DNA of 5,254 nt. Origin: Acidobacteriota bacterium (GTDB lineage: Bacteria; Acidobacteriota; Terriglobia; Versatilivoradales; Versatilivoraceae). Numbering within the stretch: position 1 is the first letter of the stretch; each line of letters starts with the position of its first letter. The notes under the pieces are model-generated. The model made no database searches, was not told the origin of the DNA, and worked only from the letters and a program-made list of their open reading frames with translations. The position numbers were made by a program, and so were the translations under genes. Positions 1 to 5,254 of the stretch are shown here, piece after piece. Where the stretch lies: contig JAPOZE010000204.1 of assembly GCA_026706225.1 (NCBI GenBank), positions 1 to 5,254 on the forward strand, read 5' to 3'.

Positions 1-514
1 CCTTGCTGCCCTGAAACTCCACCAGGTTCAACTCGGGCTTGGTCCATGTCAGCCCATCCTCGCTGGTGGCGTAGCAAAGGCCGAACTCCCGGTCATAGGG
101 AAGGTAGGGCACCTTGCCCTGGCGTTCGGGGGAATCCTCGGGGGCGAACGGGTTCAGGTCCCTCCGGTCCCGGGGAGTCTCGGTGACCAACGGGTCGGCG
201 ATGAAGGGGTTGTACCAGCAGCGGTAGAGCTTGCTGTCCGGGTCATAGACGATGTTGGGGTAGAGGTTGTCGAAGCGAGGCTCCCAGGGCTTGTCCTCCT
301 TCATCAGAGGATTGGCCTCGTGCTTTTCGACGGTTCCGATCTCCAGGCGGACATTCTGCTCTTGAGCCACCACCCGGTCGTCCAGGAGCAGGTGACGGGA
401 ATGCTCGCCGGCCTCCTTGACCCGCAGGCAGGCAGAGAGCTGGGCCAGCAATCCGGAACTGATCAACAACCCTACGGCAATGGGAACTCGGTTTCGCAGA
501 ATGGCGGGATTCAT
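1..514 (-). CDS. Secreted lipoprotein with GH32/GH43-like beta-propeller N-terminus (partial, C-terminus beyond the left edge)
   Basis: An open frame runs without a stop from 514 to the left edge, giving 171 visible residues. The N-terminus has arginines at 8 and 9, a hydrophobic stretch (about 11-27) and a lipobox L-S-A-C ending at Cys29, so export and lipid anchoring are likely. The mature part holds motifs seen in five-bladed-propeller glycosidase-like proteins: a 'LLLDDRVVA' opening near 42-50, a 'YPNIVYDPDSKLYRCWYNPF' blade at 85-104, and 'YATSEDGLTWTKPELNL' at 148-164. Such proteins are common in polysaccharide-degrading environmental bacteria, where they are annotated as GH32/GH43-like or sialidase-like. 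I cannot assign a substrate or confirm catalytic residues from this part. I chose the ATG at 514 because GGAG lies six bases before it; an in-frame ATG at 526 (four residues longer) is possible. It lies downstream of recA on the same strand, with no obvious functional link. Confidence 0.8.
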   Translation of the reverse strand, partial: MNPAILRNRVPIAVGLLISSGLLAQLSACLRVKEAGEHSRHLLLDDRVVAQEQNVRLEIGTVEKHEANPLMKEDKPWEPRFDNLYPNIVYDPDSKLYRCWYNPFIADPLVTETPRDRRDLNPFAPEDSPERQGKVPYLPYDREFGLCYATSEDGLTWTKPELNLVEFQGSK

Positions 515-520
515 TTTGGA

Positions 521-524
521 CTCC
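521..524 (-). promoter_or_regulatory. Ribosome binding site deciding the start of the lipoprotein gene
   Basis: GGAG on the minus strand lies six bases before the ATG at 514. The alternative ATG at 526 has only an AGGGA about ten bases upstream, and this GGAG falls inside that longer reading. The 514 start is therefore slightly preferred. Confidence 0.45.
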
Positions 525-573
525 ATGGCCAGAAATTTCCCTGGAGATTGACAGGTACACCGGGGGGTAAGGA

Positions 574-624
574 ACGCAGCAGGACGGATGTTCGGGGGAA
601 ACCCTCAAACGGGCGCTGCTGCGT
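574..624. repeat. Inverted repeat (9-base perfect arms) between recA and the lipoprotein gene
   Basis: The arm ACGCAGCAG at 574-582 is matched exactly by CTGCTGCGT at 616-624, with a 33-base loop. It lies in the 158-base gap downstream of recA and upstream of the lipoprotein gene. There is no T-run after it on the minus strand, so it is not a standard intrinsic terminator. It could be a leader structure or chance. I saw nothing else convincing in this gap. Confidence 0.25.
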
Positions 625-672
625 GCATGCGGACGGGCGGGTGTTCCGAGAAGGCCCTGAGTGGATATCGGG

Positions 673-1749
673 TCAGCTCCGACCTGGCGTCGACCTTGAA
701 GCAGTCCGCTCCGACCCGGCGGCCTGGCCGTTCCCGGTCGAGGAAGCCTCGGGGACATGCAGCGCCTGGCGGAGCGCCTCTTCAAGTTGGGTTCGGACAT
801 CGCCGTGGTCCTTCAGGAACTGGCGTGCATTGTCGCGGCCCTGGCCCATGCGTTCTCCCTGGATCGAGTACCAGGCGCCGCTTTTTTCGATGAGGCCCTT
901 GTTCACGCCCAGGTCCAGCAGGTCCCCTTCCTTGGAAATGCCGAGGCCGTAGATGATGTCGAACTCGGCTTCGCGAAAGGGGGGAGCCACCTTGTTCTTG
1001 ACGACCTTGACCTTGGTTCGGCTGCCCTTGACGGTGTCCCCGTCCCGAATGGCGCCAATCCGCCGCACATCCACCCGAACCGAGGCATAGAACTTCAAGG
1101 CCCTCCCACCGGTGGTGGTTTCCGGATTGCCGAACATGACCCCGATCTTTTCCCGGATCTGATTGATAAAGATCAGGCAGGTCTTGGACTTGGCGACAAT
1201 GCCGGTCAATTTGCGGAGAGCCTGGGACATGAGCCTGGCCTGCAGCCCCATGTGGGAGTCTCCCATTTCACCACTCAACTCGGCTCTGGGCACCAGGGCA
1301 GCCACCGAATCGACGACGCAAACATCCAGCCCACCACTGCGCACCAGCATTTCAGCGATCTCGAGCGCCTGTTCTCCGGTATCCGGCTGGGAAACCAGCA
1401 GGTTCTCCACGTCCACGCCGAGCTTGCGGGAATAGGCGGCGTCCAGAGCATGCTCGGCATCCACGAATGCAGCCATGCCCCCGTTTTTCTGAGCCTCGGC
1501 GATCACGTGAAGGGCCAGCGTTGTCTTGCCGCTCGATTCGGGACCGAAGATCTCAACCACCCGTCCCCGAGGCATGCCGCCGACGCCCAGTGCGGCGTCG
1601 AAGGACAAGGACCCGGTGGCGATCACGCCGATGTTGGCCACGGTTGCGCGGCTGCCCAGGCGCATGATCGATCCCTTGCCGAATTGCTTTTCGATCTGAG
1701 ACAGCGCCAGATCGATGGCCTTGCTCCGCTCTCCCCTTGCGTCACTCAT
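673..1749 (-). CDS. recA: Recombinase RecA
   Basis: This is the bacterial DNA-strand-exchange ATPase, which forms filaments on single-stranded DNA, drives homologous recombination and stimulates LexA self-cleavage. The 358-residue product is of normal length. Family landmarks are intact: the N-terminal signature '[15 protein letters not shown]' at 18-32, Walker A GPESSGKT at 69-76, the AEH catalytic glutamate at 99, Walker B ending at Asp147, loop L1 around 157-168, and loop L2 beginning [20 protein letters not shown] at 196-215 with the allosteric Gln197. The start at 1749 is set by AGGAGG exactly six bases upstream; a start seven codons earlier (1770) would place that site inside the coding region. 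The last 28 residues are rich in Ser, Gly and Ala, with arginines and only two glutamates, unlike the acidic tail of E. coli RecA. No recX follows it. Identification is essentially certain. Confidence 0.98.
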   Translation of the reverse strand: MSDARGERSKAIDLALSQIEKQFGKGSIMRLGSRATVANIGVIATGSLSFDAALGVGGMPRGRVVEIFGPESSGKTTLALHVIAEAQKNGGMAAFVDAEHALDAAYSRKLGVDVENLLVSQPDTGEQALEIAEMLVRSGGLDVCVVDSVAALVPRAELSGEMGDSHMGLQARLMSQALRKLTGIVAKSKTCLIFINQIREKIGVMFGNPETTTGGRALKFYASVRVDVRRIGAIRDGDTVKGSRTKVKVVKNKVAPPFREAEFDIIYGLGISKEGDLLDLGVNKGLIEKSGAWYSIQGERMGQGRDNARQFLKDHGDVRTQLEEALRQALHVPEASSTGNGQAAGSERTASRSTPGRS

Positions 1750-1755
1750 GGATTC

Positions 1756-1761
1756 CCTCCT
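1756..1761 (-). promoter_or_regulatory. Strong ribosome binding site for recA
   Basis: The minus strand carries AGGAGG, the full anti-16S core, six bases before the ATG at 1749. This fixes the recA start and suggests efficient translation. Confidence 0.85.
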
Positions 1762-1819
1762 GTTTGGCATTTTTGTCCAGCCTTATCAATGATTTAGGTC
1801 CCGCAATGGCCAGGAGGGC

Positions 1820-2701
1820 TCACGAGTCCCCCGGGACTCGCCGGCCATAGCGATAGAACCCCCGTCCCGTCTTGCGCCCCAGGTGACCAGCCGTCACCAT
1901 GCTTTTCAGCAATGGACAGGGTCGGTACTTGGTGTCCCTGAAGCCGTCGTAGAGAGTTTCCATGATATCCAGACAAACATCAAGCCCAATCAGGTCGGCC
2001 AAAGCCAGTGGCCCCATGGGATGGTTCATCCCCAACTTCATGATCGCATCCACGTTCTCCGCCGTCCCCACGCCCTCGTGGACACAGAAGACGGCTTCAT
2101 TGATCATGGGCATCAGGACACGATTGGAAACGAAGCCCGGAGAATCGTTCACCTCTACCGGCGTCTTGCCCAATTCCTTCACGATCCGGTGGGCAGCCGA
2201 AAGCGTCTCCCCGGATGTCTCGGGCCCGCGGACGACCTCCACCAGCTCCATCACCGGCACGGGGTTCATGAAATGCATCCCCACGGTCTCTGCGGGGCGG
2301 CCGGAGGCGGCCGCCAACCGGGCGATGGAGATGGAAGAAGTGTTGGAGGCCAGGATGACCCCGGGGCGGCAGATCCGGTCGAGTTGGCCAAACACTTCCT
2401 GCTTGACCGGGAGACTCTCGCTGACGGCTTCAACCACCAGGTCCACCGAAGCCATCCGATCCAGTCCTGAGGCCGGCTCAATCCTGCCGAGGACCTCACT
2501 CTTTTGGGCGTGCGCCAGCCGGGACTTTTTGACGTCTCGATCCAGCCCCCGGGAGATCGCGTCCATGGCGGAAGACAATTGGGCCGGGGCCGGATCGCTG
2601 AGCACCACCTGCCAACCCCGGTGGGCAAAGACCTGGGCGATTCCCCGCCCCATGGTTCCGGCTCCCGCGATGCCTACCCGGCGACAAGGCTGTGTTCCCA
2701 T
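1820..2701 (-). CDS. hbd: 3-hydroxyacyl-CoA dehydrogenase, probably 3-hydroxybutyryl-CoA dehydrogenase
   Basis: This is a 293-residue stand-alone NAD(P)-dependent dehydrogenase of the HBD/PaaH type. It is expected to oxidise 3-hydroxyacyl-CoA to 3-oxoacyl-CoA, or the reverse, in the cytoplasm during fatty-acid, butyrate or aromatic-acid metabolism. The Rossmann motif GAGTMG is at 13-18. The catalytic set known from the human enzyme is conserved at matching spacing: Ser122 in SNTSS, His143 in 'GMHFMNPVPVMELVEV', Glu155, and Asn193 in 'SPGFVSNR'. The C-terminal dimerisation domain has the typical 'HPMGPLALADLIGLD' at 227-241. The start at 2701 was chosen because the family N-terminus begins within a few residues, with AGGA eight bases upstream; the frame stays open to 2806, but that extension is Arg/Ser-rich and unlike the family. 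The gene symbol reflects the subfamily; substrate chain length is not readable from sequence. It lies upstream of recA on the same strand with a 70-base gap. Confidence 0.93.
   Translation of the reverse strand: MGTQPCRRVGIAGAGTMGRGIAQVFAHRGWQVVLSDPAPAQLSSAMDAISRGLDRDVKKSRLAHAQKSEVLGRIEPASGLDRMASVDLVVEAVSESLPVKQEVFGQLDRICRPGVILASNTSSISIARLAAASGRPAETVGMHFMNPVPVMELVEVVRGPETSGETLSAAHRIVKELGKTPVEVNDSPGFVSNRVLMPMINEAVFCVHEGVGTAENVDAIMKLGMNHPMGPLALADLIGLDVCLDIMETLYDGFRDTKYRPCPLLKSMVTAGHLGRKTGRGFYRYGRRVPGDS
1823..1840. repeat. Perfect palindromic hairpin at the 3' end of the dehydrogenase gene
   Basis: CGAGTCCC at 1823-1830 and GGGACTCG at 1833-1840 are perfect inverted arms separated by two bases. 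The palindrome covers the last six codons of the dehydrogenase gene and abuts its stop codon (1820-1822, minus strand). As RNA it would form a very stable GC-rich stem, with the tip opening to a four-base loop. No T-run follows towards recA, so it is not a canonical intrinsic terminator. It could instead act as an mRNA 3'-end or processing element between the two genes. Confidence 0.45.
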
Positions 2702-2730
2702 GGACGAATTCCTGAAAAATGCACGAAATG

Positions 2731-2792
2731 GGGAGGACCGGTTTCGATGAAGAGCGCCCGATCCTCCGGTGCCCGCTCGCCGGGAGGACCGG
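2731..2792. repeat. Direct repeat pair (GGGAGGACCGG) in the divergent intergenic region
   Basis: The 11-base word GGGAGGACCGG occurs exactly at 2731-2741 and 2782-2792, offset by 51 bases (close to five helical turns). The second copy also forms the right arm of an imperfect hairpin with TCCTCCGG at 2762-2769. The pair sits between the divergent dehydrogenase and VWA genes, where operator half-sites would be expected. No known regulator motif is recognised. Confidence 0.25.
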
Positions 2793-2822
2793 GCGGCCCA
2801 GGCCACTCACTCCGCTGACACG

Positions 2823-2851
2823 TTTACCCCGGGCCGGCTCTCCCCTATAAT
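2823..2851 (+). promoter_or_regulatory. Sigma-70-type promoter for the VWA/LolA-like/CPBP operon
   Basis: A perfect -10 box TATAAT lies at 2846-2851 and a -35-like TTTACC (four of six to TTGACA) at 2823-2828, separated by the ideal 17 bases. It lies in the only AT-rich patch of the 186-base divergent gap and points at the VWA gene. Transcription would start near 2858-2859. A TAAAAT on the minus strand (2850-2855) overlaps it and might serve the dehydrogenase, but its -35 partner (TTTCAA, 16-base spacer) is poor. Confidence 0.6.
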
Positions 2852-2858
2852 TTTAGCC

Positions 2859-2891
2859 ATGAAGGCATCCATTGAAATCGGTAAAAAATGA
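2859..2891 (+). other. Possible leaderless 10-codon upstream ORF overlapping the VWA start by ATGA
   Basis: An ATG at 2859, at the expected transcription start of the promoter just upstream, opens a 10-codon frame (MKASIEIGKK) whose TGA at 2889-2891 overlaps the VWA gene's ATG at 2888 as ATGA. There is no ribosome binding site before 2859. The arrangement could be a leader peptide for translational coupling. It could also be the true N-terminus of the VWA protein if the A6 run at 2883-2888 is really A7, since one extra A joins the frames. It may be chance. Confidence 0.25.
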
Positions 2892-3820
2892 ATCAAGGAT
2901 CCAATCCGTATGTGATGGCGGCGTTCCTGGTTCCGGCACTCCTTGGGACACTGGCTCTCTCCAGCGCGGAGCCCAACCCGCAGCAGGATCAGACCACGCT
3001 GCGGGTTGACGTGGACCTGGTCAATGTCCTGTGCACCGTTCAAACCAGGCAGGGCCAATTCGTGACCGACCTGAAGCCACAGGATTTCAGAATCGAAGAA
3101 GATGGCGTGACCCAGTCCGTCACCCATTTCGCCAAGGAGGTCACCCTGCCCCTCACCCTGGGCATCCTCATCGACACGAGTCCCAGCGTCCAGGACATCC
3201 TGCCTCTGGAGCAGCGAGCGGCCATCGAGTTTCTGAGGACGGTCCTGAAAAAGGACGACCTGGCCATGATCATCAACTTCGATCGCAGCGTCTCCCTGAT
3301 TCAGGACTTCACCAACAGTCTGAGCTTGCTGGAAAAGGCCGTCGGCCTGCTGGCCATTGGCGGGGGCACTTCCCTGCACGATGCCGTCTTTCTGGCCTGC
3401 GACGAGAAGCTGAGGCACGAGTCGGGCCGAAAGGCGATCGTGCTGATCAGCGACGGCGGAGACACCACCAGCAAGCTGAAAATTCGTGAGGCCATCGAGT
3501 CCGCCCAGCGGGCCGACACGGTGATCTACGCCATCTCCAACCAGATCGGAGGATTCTACAGGAGGGCCTACGGCAACTCCGGTGCCCTGAAGAGGTACGC
3601 CCGCACGACCGGCGGAACGGCGTTCTTCCCCAACAGGCCACAGAAATTCAGAAGAGCCTTCGAGGCCATCGAGCAGGAGTTGCGCAGCCAGTACCTGCTG
3701 AGCTACCAGTCCTCCAACGGAAAGCGCGATGGGGGCTATCGGTCCATCAAGGTTAAACTTCTGAACAAGAAAGGCTTAAGGGTCAAGGCCAGAAAGGGTT
3801 ACTATGCGCGGTCCAGCTAG
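2888..3820 (+). CDS. Secreted VWFA-related Acidobacterial domain protein (TIGR03436-like)
   Basis: The 310-residue product has a hydrophobic export signal at about 10-24, with possible cleavage after S-S-A (residue 27), but an n-region lacking Lys or Arg. After a short beta-rich segment ('VDLVNVLCTV' at 42-51, 'LKPQDFRIEEDG' at 62-73) comes a VWA domain. Its metal-ion-dependent adhesion site looks complete: Asp96-Thr-Ser98-Pro-Ser100, Thr161 in 'IGGGTSLHDAV', and Asp189 in 'LISDGGDTTS'. This order and the C-terminal 'QYLLSYQSSNGKRDGGYRSI' match the large Acidobacteriota family, whose function is unknown; VWA domains generally mediate metal-dependent protein contacts. The start at 2888 is forced upstream by an in-frame TAA at 2882, yet has no good ribosome binding site, so the N-terminus is uncertain. 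It is the first gene of a likely operon with the next two. Confidence 0.92.
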   Translation: MNQGSNPYVMAAFLVPALLGTLALSSAEPNPQQDQTTLRVDVDLVNVLCTVQTRQGQFVTDLKPQDFRIEEDGVTQSVTHFAKEVTLPLTLGILIDTSPSVQDILPLEQRAAIEFLRTVLKKDDLAMIINFDRSVSLIQDFTNSLSLLEKAVGLLAIGGGTSLHDAVFLACDEKLRHESGRKAIVLISDGGDTTSKLKIREAIESAQRADTVIYAISNQIGGFYRRAYGNSGALKRYARTTGGTAFFPNRPQKFRRAFEAIEQELRSQYLLSYQSSNGKRDGGYRSIKVKLLNKKGLRVKARKGYYARSS

Positions 3821-4676
3821 TTCCGGTCCCTCCCGACCTGCCGTTCACTTGCCTGGAGCAACCCGCTGCCTACCGCTGCCGGCGCTTCTGATGGGATTGG
3901 GTCTGGTCGCAACCCTTCCTGTTCAGCCTGCAGCCCTCTCAGCCGAAGAAGGCGAAAGGAAGGCGCCGGCCGTCAGCCCGGGCCAGGCCCTGGTCGGAAG
4001 ATCCCTGCGGGCCTACGGTGGTGAAGCCAGGATTCTTTCTCTCAACTCTTTCGTTTTCGCATACCGCGTGCAGTCCGCCTCTCAGCCGGACTCGGAACCC
4101 CTGTCCGCCAAAGTCTTTTTCAACGATTCCGATCAGTTCCGATCCGAGGTCCAGGACGGCGACCTGAAGGTGGTGACGGTCCTCAGCGGGAACCGCGGTT
4201 GGGTCGAAGTAGCCGGAACCATGCTGCCCCGACCCGTCAAGCAGTTGTCGCCTCTCAGGAACGAGACCCTCTCCCTGCTGCGCCCCGATCTGCTGCTGCT
4301 GATCTTCTCACGGTACCGCTACAGTACCCGCATCACCGAGGAGGGACAATCCCTGGAACAACTGGAAGTCACCGGATTGGTGGACGGCGAGTACATTCGG
4401 GGCAGACTCTCCATCAACTCGAATACCGGGCTGATCGAAACGTACCAGTACGAGATTGAGCGGGCAACCCGGAGCGGCACAGGGATCTTCCGGGGAGAAG
4501 TGCGCTATCTGGAATACGCCGAGACCCACGGACTCCAGTCCCCCAGGAAGGTCATTTCCCGAAAGACGGGAGCCACCTCGCAAATCACGGTAACGGGCGC
4601 CAGCCTGGGCAAGCCCATGGACCCGGACCTGTTCCGAGAAAAAGAGACCCCTTCCAAATCGGCAGGGGAGCCATAG
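3804..4676 (+). CDS. Exported LolA/LppX-like protein (outer-membrane lipoprotein-sorting-like fold)
   Basis: The 290-residue product has a Sec-type signal with arginines in a long n-region, a hydrophobic core at about 23-40 and a likely cut after 'ALSA' (residue 47). The mature protein begins with 'GQALVGRSLRAYGGEARILS' (60-79), a helix-plus-GG opening typical of LolA-like periplasmic proteins. It continues with alternating beta-strands (for example 'VVTVLSGNRGWVEV') and ends near 'GKPMDPDLFREKE', resembling the usual LolA-superfamily terminus. Such proteins carry lipids or lipoproteins in a hydrophobic half-barrel. The ligand here is unknown, and the assignment rests on pattern rather than strict motifs. 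The start at 3804 overlaps the VWA gene by 17 bases and follows AAAGGG by five bases. A later in-frame ATG at 3891 lacks a binding site and would lose the positive n-region. The overlap implies translational coupling with the VWA gene. Confidence 0.75.
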   Translation: MRGPASSGPSRPAVHLPGATRCLPLPALLMGLGLVATLPVQPAALSAEEGERKAPAVSPGQALVGRSLRAYGGEARILSLNSFVFAYRVQSASQPDSEPLSAKVFFNDSDQFRSEVQDGDLKVVTVLSGNRGWVEVAGTMLPRPVKQLSPLRNETLSLLRPDLLLLIFSRYRYSTRITEEGQSLEQLEVTGLVDGEYIRGRLSINSNTGLIETYQYEIERATRSGTGIFRGEVRYLEYAETHGLQSPRKVISRKTGATSQITVTGASLGKPMDPDLFREKETPSKSAGEP

Positions 4677-4677
4677 C

Positions 4678-5254
4678 ATGAAAAGGCGACTCCAGTCGGC
4701 TCCCGCCGAGGTTCGTGTCGGCCTGGTATTCCTCTGGGTATTGACGGTCTCAGCCTGGCTGGCCCCCCGCGAGCCTTCCGAAGCTGCCAGAGTCCTGGCC
4801 GTGGCCTTGCAGGTCCTGATCGTAGCCGGGACGCCGCTGTTGTTCGGGAAACTGGCCGGCTTCGGTTGGGACGCCCTCTTCAAGCTGAGGCCGGTATCCC
4901 TCTACCAGGCGGGGCTCGCCATTCTGCTGGGACTGTGCCTGGTGCCATGGCTGGAAGCGGTTCACTATTTCCAGGGGCAGTTGGGCGGCGAGACGGCACA
5001 ACTCCAGCAACGGGTCCAAGGCTGGCTGCAGGGGTCGCACCCGGCCTGGATTCTGCTGACGATGGCCCTGGTTCCGGCGGTCTGCGAAGAACTGCTCTTT
5101 CGCGGTTTCGTTCTCAATCAACTCCTCGGACCCGAAACCCGGGCCCGGGCAATTCTGGTTTCGGCGGTGCTGTTCGGCATTTTTCACCGGCATCTGCTGC
5201 TGATCCTGCCGGCTTTCCTGGCAGGCATCCTGTTCGCGGTCATGGTCCAGCGCA
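4678..5254 (+). CDS. CPBP-family intramembrane metalloprotease (partial, C-terminus beyond the right edge)
   Basis: The 192 visible residues begin with a basic MKRR and contain several hydrophobic segments (about 13-29, 40-57, 77-93, 123-136, 157-169, 173-189), so the product is an inner-membrane protein. The two upstream catalytic motifs of the CPBP (CAAX protease and bacteriocin-processing, Abi/Rce1-like) family are present: E137-E138-L-L-F-R142 (EExxxR) and F166-G-I-F-H170 (FxxxH). The last histidine/asparagine motif would lie past the window. Members cleave prenylated proteins or peptides or support bacteriocin immunity; the substrate here is unknown. The ATG follows the LolA-like stop by one base, with GGAG seven bases upstream, so it is almost certainly co-transcribed. 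The frame is open to the edge and was identified by direct translation. Confidence 0.88.
   Translation, partial: MKRRLQSAPAEVRVGLVFLWVLTVSAWLAPREPSEAARVLAVALQVLIVAGTPLLFGKLAGFGWDALFKLRPVSLYQAGLAILLGLCLVPWLEAVHYFQGQLGGETAQLQQRVQGWLQGSHPAWILLTMALVPAVCEELLFRGFVLNQLLGPETRARAILVSAVLFGIFHRHLLLILPAFLAGILFAVMVQR

Noticed and set aside
243..800. A 185-codon minus-strand frame spanning the recA tail and the lipoprotein gene
   Set aside because: It is out of frame with both supported genes, is Arg/Pro/Ser-rich and shows no family motif. The lipoprotein frame has a signal peptide, lipobox and propeller motifs.
320..952. A 210-codon plus-strand open frame across the lipoprotein/recA gap
   Set aside because: It crosses two well-supported minus-strand genes, has no recognisable domain and its composition is typical of a shadow frame.
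757..1797. A 346-codon open frame antisense to recA
   Set aside because: It mirrors recA almost exactly, its translation is rich in His, Gly and Asp with no family pattern, and long antisense frames are expected in GC-rich genes with strong codon bias.
2296..2315. Perfect hairpin GGCGGCCG-GAGG-CGGCCGCC inside the dehydrogenase gene
   Set aside because: It lies mid-gene and is explained by GC-rich codons for a run of Ala, Ser, Gly, Arg and Pro; nothing suggests a regulatory role.
1883..2750. Plus-strand frames of 195 and 262 codons antisense to the dehydrogenase
   Set aside because: The dehydrogenase has its full catalytic set and NAD-binding motif, and the antisense translations resemble nothing.
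2702..2806. N-terminal extension of the dehydrogenase to an ATG at 2806
   Set aside because: The extra 35 residues are Arg/Ser/Gly-rich, do not resemble a targeting signal, and the family N-terminus begins just after the ATG at 2701.
2815..2820. CTGACA as the -35 box of the VWA promoter
   Set aside because: It matches the consensus well but lies 25 bases from TATAAT, too far; TTTACC at 2823 has the ideal 17-base spacing.
2807..3418. A 203-codon minus-strand frame antisense to the VWA gene
   Set aside because: It lies over a clear VWA domain with an intact MIDAS. The Gln/Asp/Gly-rich translation is the expected reverse-strand shadow.
4308..5193. Minus-strand frames of 191 and 147 codons under the LolA-like and CPBP genes
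   Set aside because: The plus strand there encodes exported and membrane proteins with recognisable motifs. The minus frames are Gln/Arg/Pro-rich with no domain.

Overview
The window looks like GC-rich, tightly packed chromosomal DNA from a member of the Acidobacteriota, probably an uncultured or environmental lineage. The best phylum clue is the secreted von Willebrand factor A (VWA) protein at 2888-3820. Its layout matches the 'VWFA-related Acidobacterial domain' family (TIGR03436), which is strongly expanded in that phylum. The other genes (a recA, a 3-hydroxyacyl-CoA dehydrogenase, a LolA-like protein and a CPBP protease) fit this placement but do not prove it. I see no mobile element, tRNA, rRNA or CRISPR array, and no sign of recent transfer.

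Left half, minus strand, read from right to left: a 293-residue 3-hydroxybutyryl-CoA dehydrogenase (1820-2701), then recA (673-1749) after a 70-base gap, then after a further 158 bases the 5' part of a secreted lipoprotein with a predicted five-bladed-propeller (GH32/GH43-like) fold (514 down to the left edge). These three look like functionally unrelated neighbours. The dehydrogenase and recA may share a transcript, because no clear recA promoter or LexA site is visible between them.

Right half, plus strand: a probable three-gene operon starts from a good sigma-70-type promoter (TTTACC, 17 bases, TATAAT) in the divergent gap 2702-2887. It encodes an exported VWA protein with an intact metal-binding (MIDAS) site, an exported LolA/LppX-like protein overlapping it by 17 bases, and after one base an integral-membrane CPBP-family protease cut by the right edge. 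All three products are predicted to act at or beyond the inner membrane, so the cluster reads as a cell-envelope module of unknown purpose.

Points worth a second look are the start region of the VWA gene (a leaderless-looking 10-codon ORF that ends in an ATGA overlap and an A6 run), the envelope operon itself, the unusual non-acidic RecA tail, and a perfect palindrome over the dehydrogenase stop codon. No stretch longer than about 190 bases lacks a gene.
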